DNA from: UBA5314 sp964635975
GTDB taxonomy: Bacteria; Bacillota; Syntrophomonadia; Syntrophomonadales; Syntrophomonadaceae
Reading direction: 5' to 3'
DNA: 64,000 bases
Assembly (NCBI GenBank): GCA_964635975.1
Contig: CAZWPO010000009.1
Location: 47,028 to 111,027, forward strand
The translations under genes and the position numbers were made by a program. The notes beneath the pieces were generated by a model. The model did not search any database and was not told where the DNA came from. It worked only from the letters and a program-made list of their open reading frames with translations. Below, piece after piece: positions 1 through 9,422 of this stretch. Position 1 is the stretch's first letter. Each line of letters begins with the position of its first letter.

Positions 1-1979
1 GAGCGATCAGAGCAAAGATAGGCAGTAACCTGGCCCTTTATGCTATGCATATCTTCTAGCGAAGCCAAACACCTATATACTTCGCAGTCCTCGCTCTCAT
101 CCTTGAAGACGTTTGTCGAAAAGGGGCGGTATTGTTTATTGAGTTCGCGGATCATGGCCCGGGTATCGGCAGCATCCCTATCGCCGATTACGGTAGTTTC
201 CATCGGCGGGGCCAGATAGAACTGGCAGGCACAGAGAAAGAAAGTGTAGGCTCCGGGCATATGCTTGACCTGCCCGGCAAAATGCTGGATTTGTTCGCGG
301 GCTTTTTCTTCGAGATCATTCCTGCCGCTCAGGCGCGCCAGTTTAATCAGGTTCAGGGTGGCGACTGAGTTTCCGGAAGGCATAGCTCCATCATATATTT
401 CTTTGGGCCTGCTTATCAATGCCTCACCATCCCAACCATAAAAGAAGAAGCCCGCTTCTTCCACATCGCTAAATAAATTAATCAAGTCGTCATTCAGATT
501 CAGCGCTTTCTGCAACCATTGGGGCTGGCATGAGGCCTCGTATAATTCTAGCAGTGCCCAGACTAAAAATGCGTAATCATCAAGGTAGGCGAGATGAGCC
601 GCTTCTCCCTCCCGGTAACGCGCCAGTAAGCGGCCGTCGGATCTAGACAGTTTGTCAAGCAAAAAATCAGCCGCGGCAGATGCCACCTGTAGATATGCCG
701 GCTGTTGCATGACTCTGGACCCCACAGCCAGGGCTGCAATCATGAGAGCATTCCAGGAACAGAGCACCTTGTCGTCTTTGCGCGGCCGCGGGCGGAGTTC
801 TCGCGCCAAACGCAGCTTCTCGCGGTATTCATCTAATCTGCTCCACTCATTCTCTTCAGGCAGTCCTTTTATTAGATTGGGGATACTCTTGCCCTCAAAA
901 TTGCCCTTTTTATTGATATCATAAAGCCGGCAAAAATATTCACCGCCTTCTCCCAGGCATTCTTTTATTTCTCCCGGACTCCACACGTAGAAACTGCCTT
1001 CGCCGCAAGGCGAGTCTGCATCCTCAGAAGAAAAGAATCCGCCTTCTTCGGATCGCATATCCCTCAAGACATAGTTGAAGATCTCCTCAACCGCCCTCAT
1101 AAAAAGATTCTTCCCGGTGATTTGATAGGCCTCCAGGTAGGCCATCGCCAAAAGAGCGTTGTCATAAAGCATTTTTTCAAAATGAGGAACCAGCCAGTAG
1201 CGGTCGGTTGAGTAGCGGGCAAATCCCCCAGCAATATGGTCATATATACCACCCCGGTACATACTTTCCAGGGTTTTTTCAACCATATTCAAAGCCTTTG
1301 TTTCGCCATTAATATAGTAGTAGCGGAGCAGAAAATACAGCTGGTGAGGGGAGGGGAATTTAGGTGCCGAACCGAATCCACCGTACTGCTCGTCAAAGCG
1401 CTCTGCCAGGTAATTATAGGCCTTCTTCATAATACTCTCATCAAGCTCTTCCTGGCTCCAAGTCTCCTGAACATTTAACCACTCGCTAATTTTCTGTCCG
1501 GTTTCCAGCAATTCGCTTTTATTACCAGCCCACAAATCCTTAACTGAGGCTAGGATCTCTATCAGCCCGGCCATCCCCCGCTGACTGTGCAAAGGCACAT
1601 AGGTAGCTGCAAAAAACGGCTTCTTGTCGGGAGCCATAATTATAGTTAAAGGCCATCCTCCTTGTCCATTTATCGCCTGGCACACCGACATATAGATGGT
1701 ATCGATATCAGGCCGCTCCTCCCGATCCACCTTAATAGAAACAAAACTAGCATTAAGAAGTTCTGCTAGCTCTTGATTTTTGAAAGACTCGTCATGCATT
1801 ACATGGCACCAGTGACAACTTGAATATCCAATGCTCAGAAAAATTGGCAGTTGTTTACTGTTGGCTTCTTGGAATGCTTCTTCCCCCCAGGGATACCAAT
1901 TGACCGGATCGTGGGCATGCTGCAGTAAGTAGGGGCTTTTTTCATTAATAAGATTATTTGCAAACTCATTTTCAGGCAT
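1..1979 (-). CDS. Thioredoxin-domain protein of the DUF255/YyaL (SPATA20-like) family, C-terminus cut by window edge
   Basis: The frame stays open from an ATG at 1979 to the left edge (659 codons). The family is usually about 680 residues, so only a short tail is missing. The N-terminal 170 residues are a thioredoxin-like domain with a CxxC pair, CHWC at residues 55-58, followed by VDREERPDID. The rest is the helical-barrel part of the family, with motifs such as GGWPLT and HFEKMLYDN. Family knowledge: the CxxC suggests redox activity, but no reaction has been settled and the barrel resembles sugar-epimerase folds. It stands alone here, 71 bases downstream of the Doc gene on the same strand. 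Confidence 0.88.
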   Translation of the reverse strand, partial: MPENEFANNLINEKSPYLLQHAHDPVNWYPWGEEAFQEANSKQLPIFLSIGYSSCHWCHVMHDESFKNQELAELLNASFVSIKVDREERPDIDTIYMSVCQAINGQGGWPLTIIMAPDKKPFFAATYVPLHSQRGMAGLIEILASVKDLWAGNKSELLETGQKISEWLNVQETWSQEELDESIMKKAYNYLAERFDEQYGGFGSAPKFPSPHQLYFLLRYYYINGETKALNMVEKTLESMYRGGIYDHIAGGFARYSTDRYWLVPHFEKMLYDNALLAMAYLEAYQITGKNLFMRAVEEIFNYVLRDMRSEEGGFFSSEDADSPCGEGSFYVWSPGEIKECLGEGGEYFCRLYDINKKGNFEGKSIPNLIKGLPEENEWSRLDEYREKLRLARELRPRPRKDDKVLCSWNALMIAALAVGSRVMQQPAYLQVASAAADFLLDKLSRSDGRLLARYREGEAAHLAYLDDYAFLVWALLELYEASCQPQWLQKALNLNDDLINLFSDVEEAGFFFYGWDGEALISRPKEIYDGAMPSGNSVATLNLIKLARLSGRNDLEEKAREQIQHFAGQVKHMPGAYTFFLCACQFYLAPPMETTVIGDRDAADTRAMIRELNKQYRPFSTNVFKDESEDCEVYRCLASLEDMHSIKGQVTAYLCSDR

Positions 1980-2050
1980 GAATTTAACTCCTATTTTCGC
2001 TATTTTACATGCTTAGTTTGGGAGTTTTTTTAGAGTATTATGAGCTAGAT

Positions 2051-2452
2051 TCAATGCAAATTCTCACAGCGCATTCTTAACCATTCAGCCAGTTCGGATT
2101 TGTTTAACTGGCCATTGGCAATCTGCAATATTATCATATACATTGATTTCTCATCCGCCATGATGCTCCACCCGTTTACCTGTAGAAAGGAATCCATAAC
2201 GATTAGAGCAATACGCTTATTTCCATCGAGAAACGGATGATTGTTGCAAAGGTGGTACCCATATGCTGCCGCCATCTCGAAAATATCTTTATGCGCATAC
2301 TCTCCCAGTAACGTTGTACTAGGTTGCGCCTGCGCCAGAGCAGAATCTAAAAGTCCTTCATCTCTTATACCGTGAAGTCCTCCATAGTCCTTGATCAGTT
2401 GCTGATGAAAGAACAGCACAATCTCTCTTTTGATGAACTTGATTTGACTCAT
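2051..2452 (-). CDS. doc: Doc-family (Fic fold) toxin of a toxin-antitoxin pair
   Basis: This 133-residue protein carries the Fic/Doc signature HPFLDGNKR at residues 72-80, matching the HxFx(D/N)GN(K/R)R consensus. Family knowledge: Doc phosphorylates elongation factor Tu with ATP and so blocks translation; AMPylation is the alternative Fic chemistry. Full family length and an intact catalytic histidine suggest a working toxin. Its start overlaps the stop of the upstream AbrB-type gene by four bases (2449-2452), which indicates translational coupling with the antitoxin made first. Both share the promoter and palindrome at 2692-2739. Confidence 0.9.
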   Translation of the reverse strand: MSQIKFIKREIVLFFHQQLIKDYGGLHGIRDEGLLDSALAQAQPSTTLLGEYAHKDIFEMAAAYGYHLCNNHPFLDGNKRIALIVMDSFLQVNGWSIMADEKSMYMIILQIANGQLNKSELAEWLRMRCENLH

Positions 2453-2673
2453 TTGGCCAGCTCTCTTAAAGTATTTCTGAATTTACGTTCAGTATTTCTA
2501 TATGCTTGAGCCCATTCAGAGAACTCGGGGTCAAACGGAGTTAAATGCAGTCCATCTTGTTCAAGCATTAGTTGGAGCACATCATTTTCCTTGAGGTTGA
2601 GCCGTTCAATTAATTCTGCCGGCAGGATTAAACCCAGGCTGTTTCCGACCTTCCTAATTTTCACTGTCGTCAT
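2449..2673 (-). CDS. AbrB/MazE-type antitoxin of the Doc pair
   Basis: This 74-residue protein has a SpoVT/AbrB swapped-hairpin DNA-binding domain in residues 1-45 (TVKIRKVGNSLGLILPAEL), followed by a polar tail (residues 50-74) that would wrap the toxin. Clostridial Doc toxins are often paired with AbrB-type rather than Phd-type antitoxins. The ATG at 2673 has a strong GAGGAGG site just upstream (2682-2688). The DNA-binding domain and the perfect palindrome next to the promoter suggest autorepression, strengthened by toxin binding as in other such modules; that regulation is inference. Confidence 0.88.
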   Translation of the reverse strand: MTTVKIRKVGNSLGLILPAELIERLNLKENDVLQLMLEQDGLHLTPFDPEFSEWAQAYRNTERKFRNTLRELAK

Positions 2674-2691
2674 AAGACTAACCTCCTCGCG

Positions 2692-2739
2692 TTATAACAT
2701 ATGTTATAATTATTCTATCATCCTCCTAGATATTGTCAA
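2692..2739 (-). promoter_or_regulatory. Promoter and palindromic operator of the antitoxin-toxin operon
   Basis: On the minus strand a TTGACA -35 box (2734-2739) lies 16 bases from a TAGAAT -10 box (2712-2717). A perfect 18-base palindrome, TTATAACATATGTTATAA (2692-2709), follows directly and would cover the transcription start, ending just before the ribosome binding site. The placement fits an AbrB-antitoxin operator. Confidence 0.7.
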
Positions 2740-2767
2740 TATTATACTTCTTCTGCATTCTCTTGAT

Positions 2768-3658
2768 TTAATAATATAGCCGGGTTTGTTCCAAGAATCC
2801 CAAAATCGGAGGAGAAAGCCACTTATCCTTATGATAGGCAATCTGGGTGGCAACCGGCATAAGACGTTCATTCCAGGGTAGTTCAATTAGTAGCTTTTGT
2901 TCCAATTCGTACTCAACCGTAATTCGCGGTAGTATAGTAATCCCCAGACCGCTCATTACCAGTTGTTTGATAGCCTGGAGGTTATTTATCTCGACAAGCG
3001 AACGGGGGCGGACCCTGGCTTGACTAAGAACATCATTGATCATAGCACGGTAAGTGCAATTTTCCTGGGTTATGATTAAGTCTTGATTCTCCAACATCGT
3101 TATACTAGCCGAATTATTGTGGGCAAAAGGATGGTCCGGCGCCGCTAGTACCACGACCTGTTCGTTGATCAAGGTTTCCACCACCAGGTCCGGGTAATTG
3201 ACTTCCCGGGTTAAAAAGAAAGCTACATCTATAGTGTTGTTTTGCAGCTGTTCGTGGATGGCCTTTATCGATCCAAATTTTAAACTTATATCGACCCGAG
3301 GATAGTTTTGCATAAAATGTTTTAGCACCGCGGGAATACGAACCACACTGAAGGATTCATTGGCCCCTATTGTAATTTTACCTACAACCGTTTCGTTGGA
3401 AGAGAGTTCAGACATTACTGTACTTGCTTCGTCAGAAAGCTTCAGAATGTTTTCCGCATAAAAAAGAAAACGTTCACCTTCTTTGGTTAAATTTATTCTG
3501 TGTCCCAATCTTTCAAACAAGCGTATCTTAAATTCTTTTTCCAGCACTTGAATATGGGTTGTAACCGTAGGTTGGGCATAGCCCAATTCTTTAGAAGCCT
3601 TGCTAAAACTACCCAGAGCAGCAACGGAAGAAAAAGTCCTTAAGTGCTTTATATCCAC
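2768..3658 (-). CDS. LysR-family transcriptional regulator
   Basis: This 296-residue protein has an N-terminal winged helix (residues 1-60, with SFSKASKELGYAQPTVTTHI as recognition region) and a LysR substrate-binding domain from about residue 90. The GTG start at 3658 is supported by a GGGGGGAT site six bases upstream. It is divergent from the QueG-like Fe-S gene at 3769, and LysR proteins commonly control the divergent gene from the shared intergenic region, so that gene is the likely target. The inducer cannot be read from the sequence. The divergent target is broken by a frameshift, so the regulator may have lost its main client. Confidence 0.9.
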   Translation of the reverse strand: MDIKHLRTFSSVAALGSFSKASKELGYAQPTVTTHIQVLEKEFKIRLFERLGHRINLTKEGERFLFYAENILKLSDEASTVMSELSSNETVVGKITIGANESFSVVRIPAVLKHFMQNYPRVDISLKFGSIKAIHEQLQNNTIDVAFFLTREVNYPDLVVETLINEQVVVLAAPDHPFAHNNSASITMLENQDLIITQENCTYRAMINDVLSQARVRPRSLVEINNLQAIKQLVMSGLGITILPRITVEYELEQKLLIELPWNERLMPVATQIAYHKDKWLSPPILGFLEQTRLYY

Positions 3659-3768
3659 TCTGCGATCCCCCCTTTAATATCATGATTTGTAATAATATTA
3701 ATTATAACTATCAATTTTACAAATAGAATACCCTCATTGTATCTTTTAAATAAGAATGGAGGGATAAA

Positions 3769-4598
3769 ATGAACCGGGATGATTTGATTAAAGCCGCCAC
3801 CGACTTTGTAGAGAATTCGCCGGACAATTACATACGTGCGGAAGCTGCTATATCGGAAGATATGGTGGGATTGGAATTATTTGAAGCTCCTATCCTGGGA
3901 TTTGCAGCTGCGGATGATGATTATTTTTATAAATTTAAGGACCCATCAGTGATCGGCCAGCATTTCAGTCTACCACGGGAGTGGCTCCCCGAGGCCAGAA
4001 CGGTAATCTCATTTTTCCTTCCCTTCAGCTTGGCGGTAAAAAAGGCCACTCGCAAGACTAAGCTGTGGCCGTCAGGAGAGTGGTTGCACGGACGTATTGA
4101 AGGTCAGGCCTTTATCAATAAATTATGTGTTTACTTGAATTCCAGATTAAACGATGCCGGGCATAAGAGCCTGGTTCCTTCATTAGATGAAAGCTTCTGG
4201 GCTCAAATGGAAGTCGGCCCGAATTCCAAGCATCCCGGATTATCCTTTACAAGCAACTGGTCAGAGCGGCATGTTGCTTTTGTCTGTGGGCTTGGTACCT
4301 TCGGGCTCTCTAAGGGTCTTATCACTACAGGGGAATAGCAGGAAGGTTTGGCAGCATTGTCAGCGAGTTATACCTTCCGCCTGATAAGCGAAAATATGAA
4401 GAAACAACTGAATACTGCACCATGTGTGGGCACTGTGTAAGGAGATGCCCGGTAGGTGCCATATCTGTTGAGAATGGCAAGATCCACAGCATATGCTCCA
4501 CTTTTTTAGACAGAACCGCCGCCCGTCACAATCCCCGGTATGGGTGTGGAAAATGCCAGACCGCTGTGCCCTGCGAAAGCCGTATCCCCAATAAATAA
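3769..4598 (+). pseudogene. Frameshifted QueG-like (epoxyqueuosine reductase family) 4Fe-4S protein
   Basis: The first frame (3769-4338) encodes 189 residues ending GLSKGLITTGE and then stops. The protein continues one frame away from about 4329 as RGIAGRFGS and runs to a TAA at 4596-4598. That second part holds the expected ferredoxin motif CTMCGHCVRRCPVGAI and a later CGKCQTAVPC cluster. One extra G in the GGGG run at 4330-4333 would join the halves into a normal protein of about 275 residues. Family knowledge: QueG reduces epoxyqueuosine in tRNA, but many Clostridia carry paralogues of unknown role, and this resembles those. Either a recent inactivating deletion or a base-calling error in the G run would explain it. 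Confidence 0.85.
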
Positions 4599-4835
4599 TT
4601 TGTTTAACATGTTGTTTAATCCCATTTTGTTTTATATTTAGAAAATTTTCTAAACCTAAATTATTGATGTTGCCTGTTGCGCTTCCGGCCGTAAATGTTG
4701 GGCCAGGCCCCGTCGATTCCGGACACCACAATCATGCTGTCATTTCTGCTTTGACGGAGTCATAATTATTTTGCAACCCATTACCAGCTTGAGGCAAAAT
4801 TTCAACCAATTCATTCCTGGTCACCTTAAATACAA

Positions 4836-4856
4836 AGAGCCTATATTTAAGGCTCT
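4836..4856 (-). terminator. Hairpin between the QueG-like gene and topB
   Basis: Perfect 7-bp arms AGAGCCT and AGGCTCT flank a 7-base loop. It lies about 40 bases past the topB stop and also past the convergent QueG-like gene, so it could serve both. The T tract is weak on either strand. Confidence 0.45.
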
Positions 4857-4893
4857 CATCGGCATTATCTGTATTCAGTAATAATCCTCATTA

Positions 4894-6975
4894 TCATTTA
4901 GCTTTTTGAAAATCAAAGACCACTTTTCCCTCTTCAATTTTCAGAGCTGAATCAAATACTTTTCCGGTTTTAGATTTAAAACCCTTTAGAACTGCTGTTT
5001 TACCGTCCCGAAGTAGTTTTTTGGCCTGGCTTTCGCTGATCTTCATCCCGGAGATTACCTTCCAGATGGCAAATTTGCAGCCATCCCTCCAGCCAGAACA
5101 GCCATAAGCCTTCTGGCTTTCAATGACTGGTCTGCCGCATATAGGGCAAGTCCCAATGAAGCTTTCATCTTTTGGGCCGATAGTTGGAACTGTTCGTTTC
5201 GATAAGTGGGAGATAATCTGACCCGTAAAGTCTTTTATCTCCTGCATAAATACATCTTTCTCATACTGCCCCTTTTCTATATCGGACAGTTTCTTCTCCC
5301 ACTCGGCGGTAAGCTCAGGGTCTTTCAGCTCTGACGTGACAATATCGATAAGATGCCTTCCCTTTTCTGTAGGGATCAACAGCTTTTTTTGCCGCTTAAT
5401 GTATCCAACCGTTATTAGTTTCTCAATAATAGCTGCCCTGGTGGCCGGCGTTCCCAATCCCTTTCCGGCCATGGCTTCCCGCAGCTGTTCGTCGTCGATC
5501 CTGCGGCCGGCATTTTCCATGGCGCTTAGTAAATCAGCTTCAGTATACCTCTTCGGTGGTTTAGTCTCTTTATCAAGTATCTCTGCTTTTTGCAGGATTA
5601 AATGTTGGTTTAATGATAATGCGGGCAGAGTTGGTTCTTTGTTATCCTCGTCATCAACCTGAGCGCTTCCATATAATACCTTCCATCCTAAATTCGCGAT
5701 CACTCGTCCCTTGCTGACAAATGTCTCACCCTGGCAGGCAGTAATTACTGTAGTTCGTTGAATTATTGCCGGCGGTAGAAAAATAGCAACCATGCGCCTT
5801 GCAATCAGCATGTAGACCTGCTGCTCCCGCTGGCTCATTTTGGCAGGGGCCGAATCAGTTACCACTATCGCAGTATGATCGGACACTTTTTTATCATCCA
5901 CATATCTCTTATCTTTTGTGGTTCTGTTTTTAATCTCCGCAATAATGGGTCCTAATTCTGTGCCCGTCAAGGCGTTCAATCTGCCTGGCAATGTAGCCGC
6001 CATAGCGGTGGTCAAATGCCTGCTGTCGGTCCTGGGATAGGTTATCAAATGATTCTCGTATAGCTTTTGAGCAATATTTAAGGTCTGTTCAGCGGTAAGG
6101 CCGTATTTCTTATTTGCCTCTTTCTGCAGGTCATTCAGGTTAAACAACTGCGGCGGTTTCTCCTTCTCTTCCTTTTGCTTTACATCGCTTACCATGGCCG
6201 GCAATCCACTTTCTAATTTTTGAAGTATTGCTTCGGCCTCCTCTTTAGAGGGAAAGCGGTCTTTCTTGCCTTTAAACCATTTCCCCTTGAAATTTGACTC
6301 CTCATTAACCGCAAACAGGCCTTCAATTTCGTAATACCGTGAAGGAATGAAGTTTTCGATCTCTCTTTCCCGGTTGACAATCAATGCCAGGGTAGGTGTT
6401 TGCACGCGCCCCACCGTCAGCTTGTCACCAAACTGTACCGTAAAACCTCTGGTGGCGTTTATTCCCACTATCCAATCCGCCTGGCTGCGTGATATCGCTG
6501 CCAGGGCCAGGTTTTGCATCTCTGAATCCATTCTAAGGTTCTGAAGAGCTGCCCGGATAGCCCCTGGCGTAGTCTCTGACAACCAGAGCCGCGAGTGAGG
6601 TTTTCTGCATTTAAGAAATTGAACTATATACCTGAATATGAGTTCTCCTTCTCGCGCAGCATCGCAGCCGTTGATGAGCCTGTCAACATCCTGCCTTTTG
6701 ATGAGGTCACGTAGTATCTTTAACTGCTTTACAGTAGATGTTTTGGGGCGTAGTTGAAACGGCTCCGGAATAATCGGTAGCATGTCGATGCTCCATCGCT
6801 GTAGCTTTTCATCGTAGTCCTGCGGTGCAGCAAGCTCCAGGAGATGCCCTACCGCCCAGGAAATGATCATGCTTTCGCCCTCTAGAAAGCCATCCTGCTT
6901 GTCAAATCTTTCTTGAAGGGACCTGGCTATATCCTGGGCAACCGAGGGCTTTTCAGTTATAAGCAAAGTCTTCAT
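4894..6975 (-). CDS. topB: DNA topoisomerase III (type IA)
   Basis: This 693-residue protein starts MKTLLITEKPSVAQDIA, the classic TopB opening. The ATG at 6975 has a CGGAGA site and is preferred over an in-frame start nine codons upstream. The Toprim domain (residues 1-145) shows the acidic pair in GCDAAREGE. The catalytic tyrosine is in ITYPRTDSRH, near residue 313. The C-terminus has a zinc-ribbon-like CPICG..C element and a topoisomerase C-terminal repeat. Role: ATP-independent relaxation and decatenation of single-stranded or recombining DNA. It stands alone; chromosomal rather than plasmid or ICE context is suggested by the housekeeping neighbours. Confidence 0.96.
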   Translation of the reverse strand: MKTLLITEKPSVAQDIARSLQERFDKQDGFLEGESMIISWAVGHLLELAAPQDYDEKLQRWSIDMLPIIPEPFQLRPKTSTVKQLKILRDLIKRQDVDRLINGCDAAREGELIFRYIVQFLKCRKPHSRLWLSETTPGAIRAALQNLRMDSEMQNLALAAISRSQADWIVGINATRGFTVQFGDKLTVGRVQTPTLALIVNREREIENFIPSRYYEIEGLFAVNEESNFKGKWFKGKKDRFPSKEEAEAILQKLESGLPAMVSDVKQKEEKEKPPQLFNLNDLQKEANKKYGLTAEQTLNIAQKLYENHLITYPRTDSRHLTTAMAATLPGRLNALTGTELGPIIAEIKNRTTKDKRYVDDKKVSDHTAIVVTDSAPAKMSQREQQVYMLIARRMVAIFLPPAIIQRTTVITACQGETFVSKGRVIANLGWKVLYGSAQVDDEDNKEPTLPALSLNQHLILQKAEILDKETKPPKRYTEADLLSAMENAGRRIDDEQLREAMAGKGLGTPATRAAIIEKLITVGYIKRQKKLLIPTEKGRHLIDIVTSELKDPELTAEWEKKLSDIEKGQYEKDVFMQEIKDFTGQIISHLSKRTVPTIGPKDESFIGTCPICGRPVIESQKAYGCSGWRDGCKFAIWKVISGMKISESQAKKLLRDGKTAVLKGFKSKTGKVFDSALKIEEGKVVFDFQKAK

Positions 6976-7173
6976 GATTTTCTCCGATATATATGTACGC
7001 AACCCTTCCTAAAGTTTAGTGGAGAGTCACTATTGTCTCATTTCAAAATAGTACCTTTTTTTATAGCCTTTTTAAAGCTTTCATTAATAACGGCAAATCA
7101 AATAGAATGAAGCACTTTCGTATACTCACTTGCTTAGTAGTAAACCTGGTCATCACCCCGTCGTCATCAGGTA

Positions 7174-7956
7174 TCAGGCGAAATACCAAACACCGATTAC
7201 TGCAAATGATATTAGGAGCAGATAAAAATAATCTCTTCCTGAAAAAGCGAGCTCCCTAAGATATGTACGTTCTCCCGGATGGTACCCCCTCGCTTCCATG
7301 GCTTCCACCAGTTCATCGGAACGCTTCAGAATGCCTATGGTCAGTGGAGCAGCAATGCATATCATGGAACGGATCTTTCCACTCAGGCTGCCCGGCTGGA
7401 AATTGGCACTCCTTGCCAATTGGGCTTCTCGTATATTATTCATCTCCAGCTGAAGCGTGGGAATAAATCTCAATCCCAGGCTTACCATCAAAGCTACATT
7501 ATGAGAAGAAATGCCGATTCTTTTCAGCGGCCTTAGTAAATGTTCAACAGCTATAGTGATTTCTGACAATGGCGTAGTTATCGTAAGAAATGATGCTGTC
7601 AGGATTAAAAGAAGAAATCTCCCGATCTGTAATACCCCAATATAGAGGCCTTCATAACCAAGTTTAAAAGGTCCCCAGGAGAACAGTGGTATTGAATTCA
7701 ACGGCGAAAAGAGAGCGTAGATAAAAAAAAGCACGAGAAAAAAAGGCCAAACCGGGCGAGTTGCCTTGAGGAGCGTAATCAAGCCGATTTTCCCTATAAA
7801 TGAGAGAGCTAAAACAATCCCTGCTGTCGCCATTAATCCAATCACGCCAAGACGTAGTATGACGATGCTGAATATCAGTACCGCCAGCAATTTGACCCTG
7901 GGATCACAACTATGCAAAGGAGATTCTCTTTCTAAATATTGTCCAAAATCAGTCAT
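7174..7956 (-). CDS. ecfT: ECF transporter transmembrane protein (EcfT/BioN type)
   Basis: Several hydrophobic segments (from about LLAVLIFSIVILRLGVIGLM onward) and the cytoplasmic coupling region with two short Ala-Arg motifs, EAQLARSAN and EAMEARGYH, identify the T component of an energy-coupling factor transporter. Those motifs contact the ATPase. I prefer the ATG at 7956 (MTDFGQYLERESPLHSCDPR), which overlaps the end of the ATPase gene by eight bases; an ATG at 7968 is possible. It is the third gene of bioY-ecfA-ecfT, so it most likely drives biotin uptake, though T components can be shared between substrate-binding proteins. Confidence 0.92.
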   Translation of the reverse strand: MTDFGQYLERESPLHSCDPRVKLLAVLIFSIVILRLGVIGLMATAGIVLALSFIGKIGLITLLKATRPVWPFFLVLFFIYALFSPLNSIPLFSWGPFKLGYEGLYIGVLQIGRFLLLILTASFLTITTPLSEITIAVEHLLRPLKRIGISSHNVALMVSLGLRFIPTLQLEMNNIREAQLARSANFQPGSLSGKIRSMICIAAPLTIGILKRSDELVEAMEARGYHPGERTYLRELAFSGRDYFYLLLISFAVIGVWYFA

Positions 7957-8821
7957 AAGTCCCCGCATTCCGGAATATATGATCCCCGTTGTTTTCAGTT
8001 TTGCTTTGCAGCAGTGAGCAGATTTCGTCTGCGGCTTCGTCAACGGTCAGGATGCCTTTTGGGAAATCAAAAAACGCTTCCAAACGGTTCATTAGTTCAA
8101 CTATAAGCGGCGGTGACAGCCCCGCCAATTTTAGTTGCTCTCCGTTCGTCAATATTTCCCTGGCACCTCCACATGCTAAAATTTTACCCTTACCCATTAG
8201 CAGCACTCGATCCGCCCGCAGTGCTTCTTCCATGTTATGAGTAACATGAATTATAGAAATCCCTTGATTCTTCATCCTGTCCAAAATGGCCAGCACCTGC
8301 TCTTTGCTGGCTGGATCAAGGGAAGAAGTGGCTTCGTCTAGAATAACGTATCCGGGCTTCATCGCCAGTATGCCAGCCAGCGCCAGGAGTTGTTTTTCCC
8401 CACCTGACAGGGTATGTGGAACTCTTTTTTCGAATCCGCTAAGGCCGACCATTTCCAGAGCATGTGTTACCCTTAGGCGCACCTCCGTGCTGTGGAGTTT
8501 AAGGTTGCCCGGACCAAAGGCAACATCTTCCTCCACACTCATACCCACAATCTGATTATCGGGATTCTGAAACACCATACCCACCTTGCGCCTGATTTCC
8601 AGATGATTCTTTACATCTCTGCTGTTCAGACCATCAATCTCAACATCTCCGCTGCTGGGAAGCAGCAAAGCGTTAAGGTGACGAATGAGCGTAGTTTTCC
8701 CGCAGCCATTCGCTCCGATTACCGCTATATATTCACCTTCTCCTACGTCCAGATCGATGTTACTAAGGGAGGGGGCTAAATTAGGGTGATAAACACAGCT
8801 TAGATTTCTGACTTTTATCAT
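7949..8821 (-). CDS. ecfA: ECF transporter ATP-binding protein (EcfA/BioM type)
   Basis: This 290-residue ABC ATPase has Walker A GANGCGKT at residues 36-43, a Q-loop in VFQNPDNQIV, the signature LSGGEKQ, Walker B VILDEATSSLD and the switch histidine in HVTHNM. The FQNPDNQ Q-loop is typical of cobalt/ECF-type ATPases. Only one ATPase gene is present, as in BioM-type biotin transporters; many Firmicutes have two. It overlaps bioY by four bases (8818-8821) and ecfT by eight, so translation is coupled through the operon. Confidence 0.95.
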   Translation of the reverse strand: MIKVRNLSCVYHPNLAPSLSNIDLDVGEGEYIAVIGANGCGKTTLIRHLNALLLPSSGDVEIDGLNSRDVKNHLEIRRKVGMVFQNPDNQIVGMSVEEDVAFGPGNLKLHSTEVRLRVTHALEMVGLSGFEKRVPHTLSGGEKQLLALAGILAMKPGYVILDEATSSLDPASKEQVLAILDRMKNQGISIIHVTHNMEEALRADRVLLMGKGKILACGGAREILTNGEQLKLAGLSPPLIVELMNRLEAFFDFPKGILTVDEAADEICSLLQSKTENNGDHIFRNAGTYD

Positions 8822-9375
8822 GACTGTCTCCTCAGTAAGAAGGGTGCTTTTTCCCTGATTTTTGATGCCAGGATAGCGGCGGCCAGCAGCTTCAACAACT
8901 CAGGCAGAATGAATGGTACAACACCGATAAATATGGCTTTCAAAGGCGAAAGGTCGGCAATAATCGAAAGCTGAAAGGCACCAATACTATAGATGAGCAG
9001 ATCGCCAGCTAGTATAGCCATTGCGGTCCAAATCATACCTGCTTGCCCGCGAGCTTCAACTATTTTTCCGATAACATAAGCGCCAACAATAAAACCGATC
9101 AGATAGCCTCCGGTGGGGCCAAAAAACACTCCCAGACCAGCTTTACCGCCGGCAAAAACCGGCAGCCCGATGCACCCCAAAATCACATACACCACCTGGC
9201 TTAATGCAGCAGTATACCCACCCAGTAAGGCTCCAGCCAGACCGGTGAAGAATGTCTGCATGGTGAAGGGAACTGGTTGCAACGGAACTACGATGAATGC
9301 GCCGATGGCTGTTAATGCTCCGAACAAGGATGCATATACCATGGATCTCAATGAGGTGGAAGTTGATGGATTCAG
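8818..9375 (-). CDS. bioY: BioY, biotin-specific S component of an ECF transporter
   Basis: The protein matches BioY: a hydrophobic opening SLFGALTAIGAFIVVPLQPV, the motif FTGLAGALLGG, and GPTGGYLIGF in the biotin-binding region. The start is unusual. The only convincing ribosome binding site, AGGAGG, lies eight bases before a CTG codon at 9375, while the in-frame TTG at 9411 has none and the first ATG (9342) has only a weak one. I chose CTG, giving 185 residues. It heads the bioY-ecfA-ecfT operon under a BirA-type operator, so uptake is likely shut off when biotin is plentiful. Confidence 0.88.
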   Translation of the reverse strand: MNPSTSTSLRSMVYASLFGALTAIGAFIVVPLQPVPFTMQTFFTGLAGALLGGYTAALSQVVYVILGCIGLPVFAGGKAGLGVFFGPTGGYLIGFIVGAYVIGKIVEARGQAGMIWTAMAILAGDLLIYSIGAFQLSIIADLSPLKAIFIGVVPFILPELLKLLAAAILASKIREKAPFLLRRQS

Positions 9376-9422
9376 TGCAATTACCTCCTGGCACAAAAAT
9401 AATATGTCCAAACTTAGAAACT

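Noticed and set aside
4360..4731. Minus-strand frame of 123 codons opposite the QueG-like gene
   Set aside because: It is the antisense of the frameshifted Fe-S gene, whose CxxCxxCxxxCP motif lies on the plus strand; no ribosome binding site.
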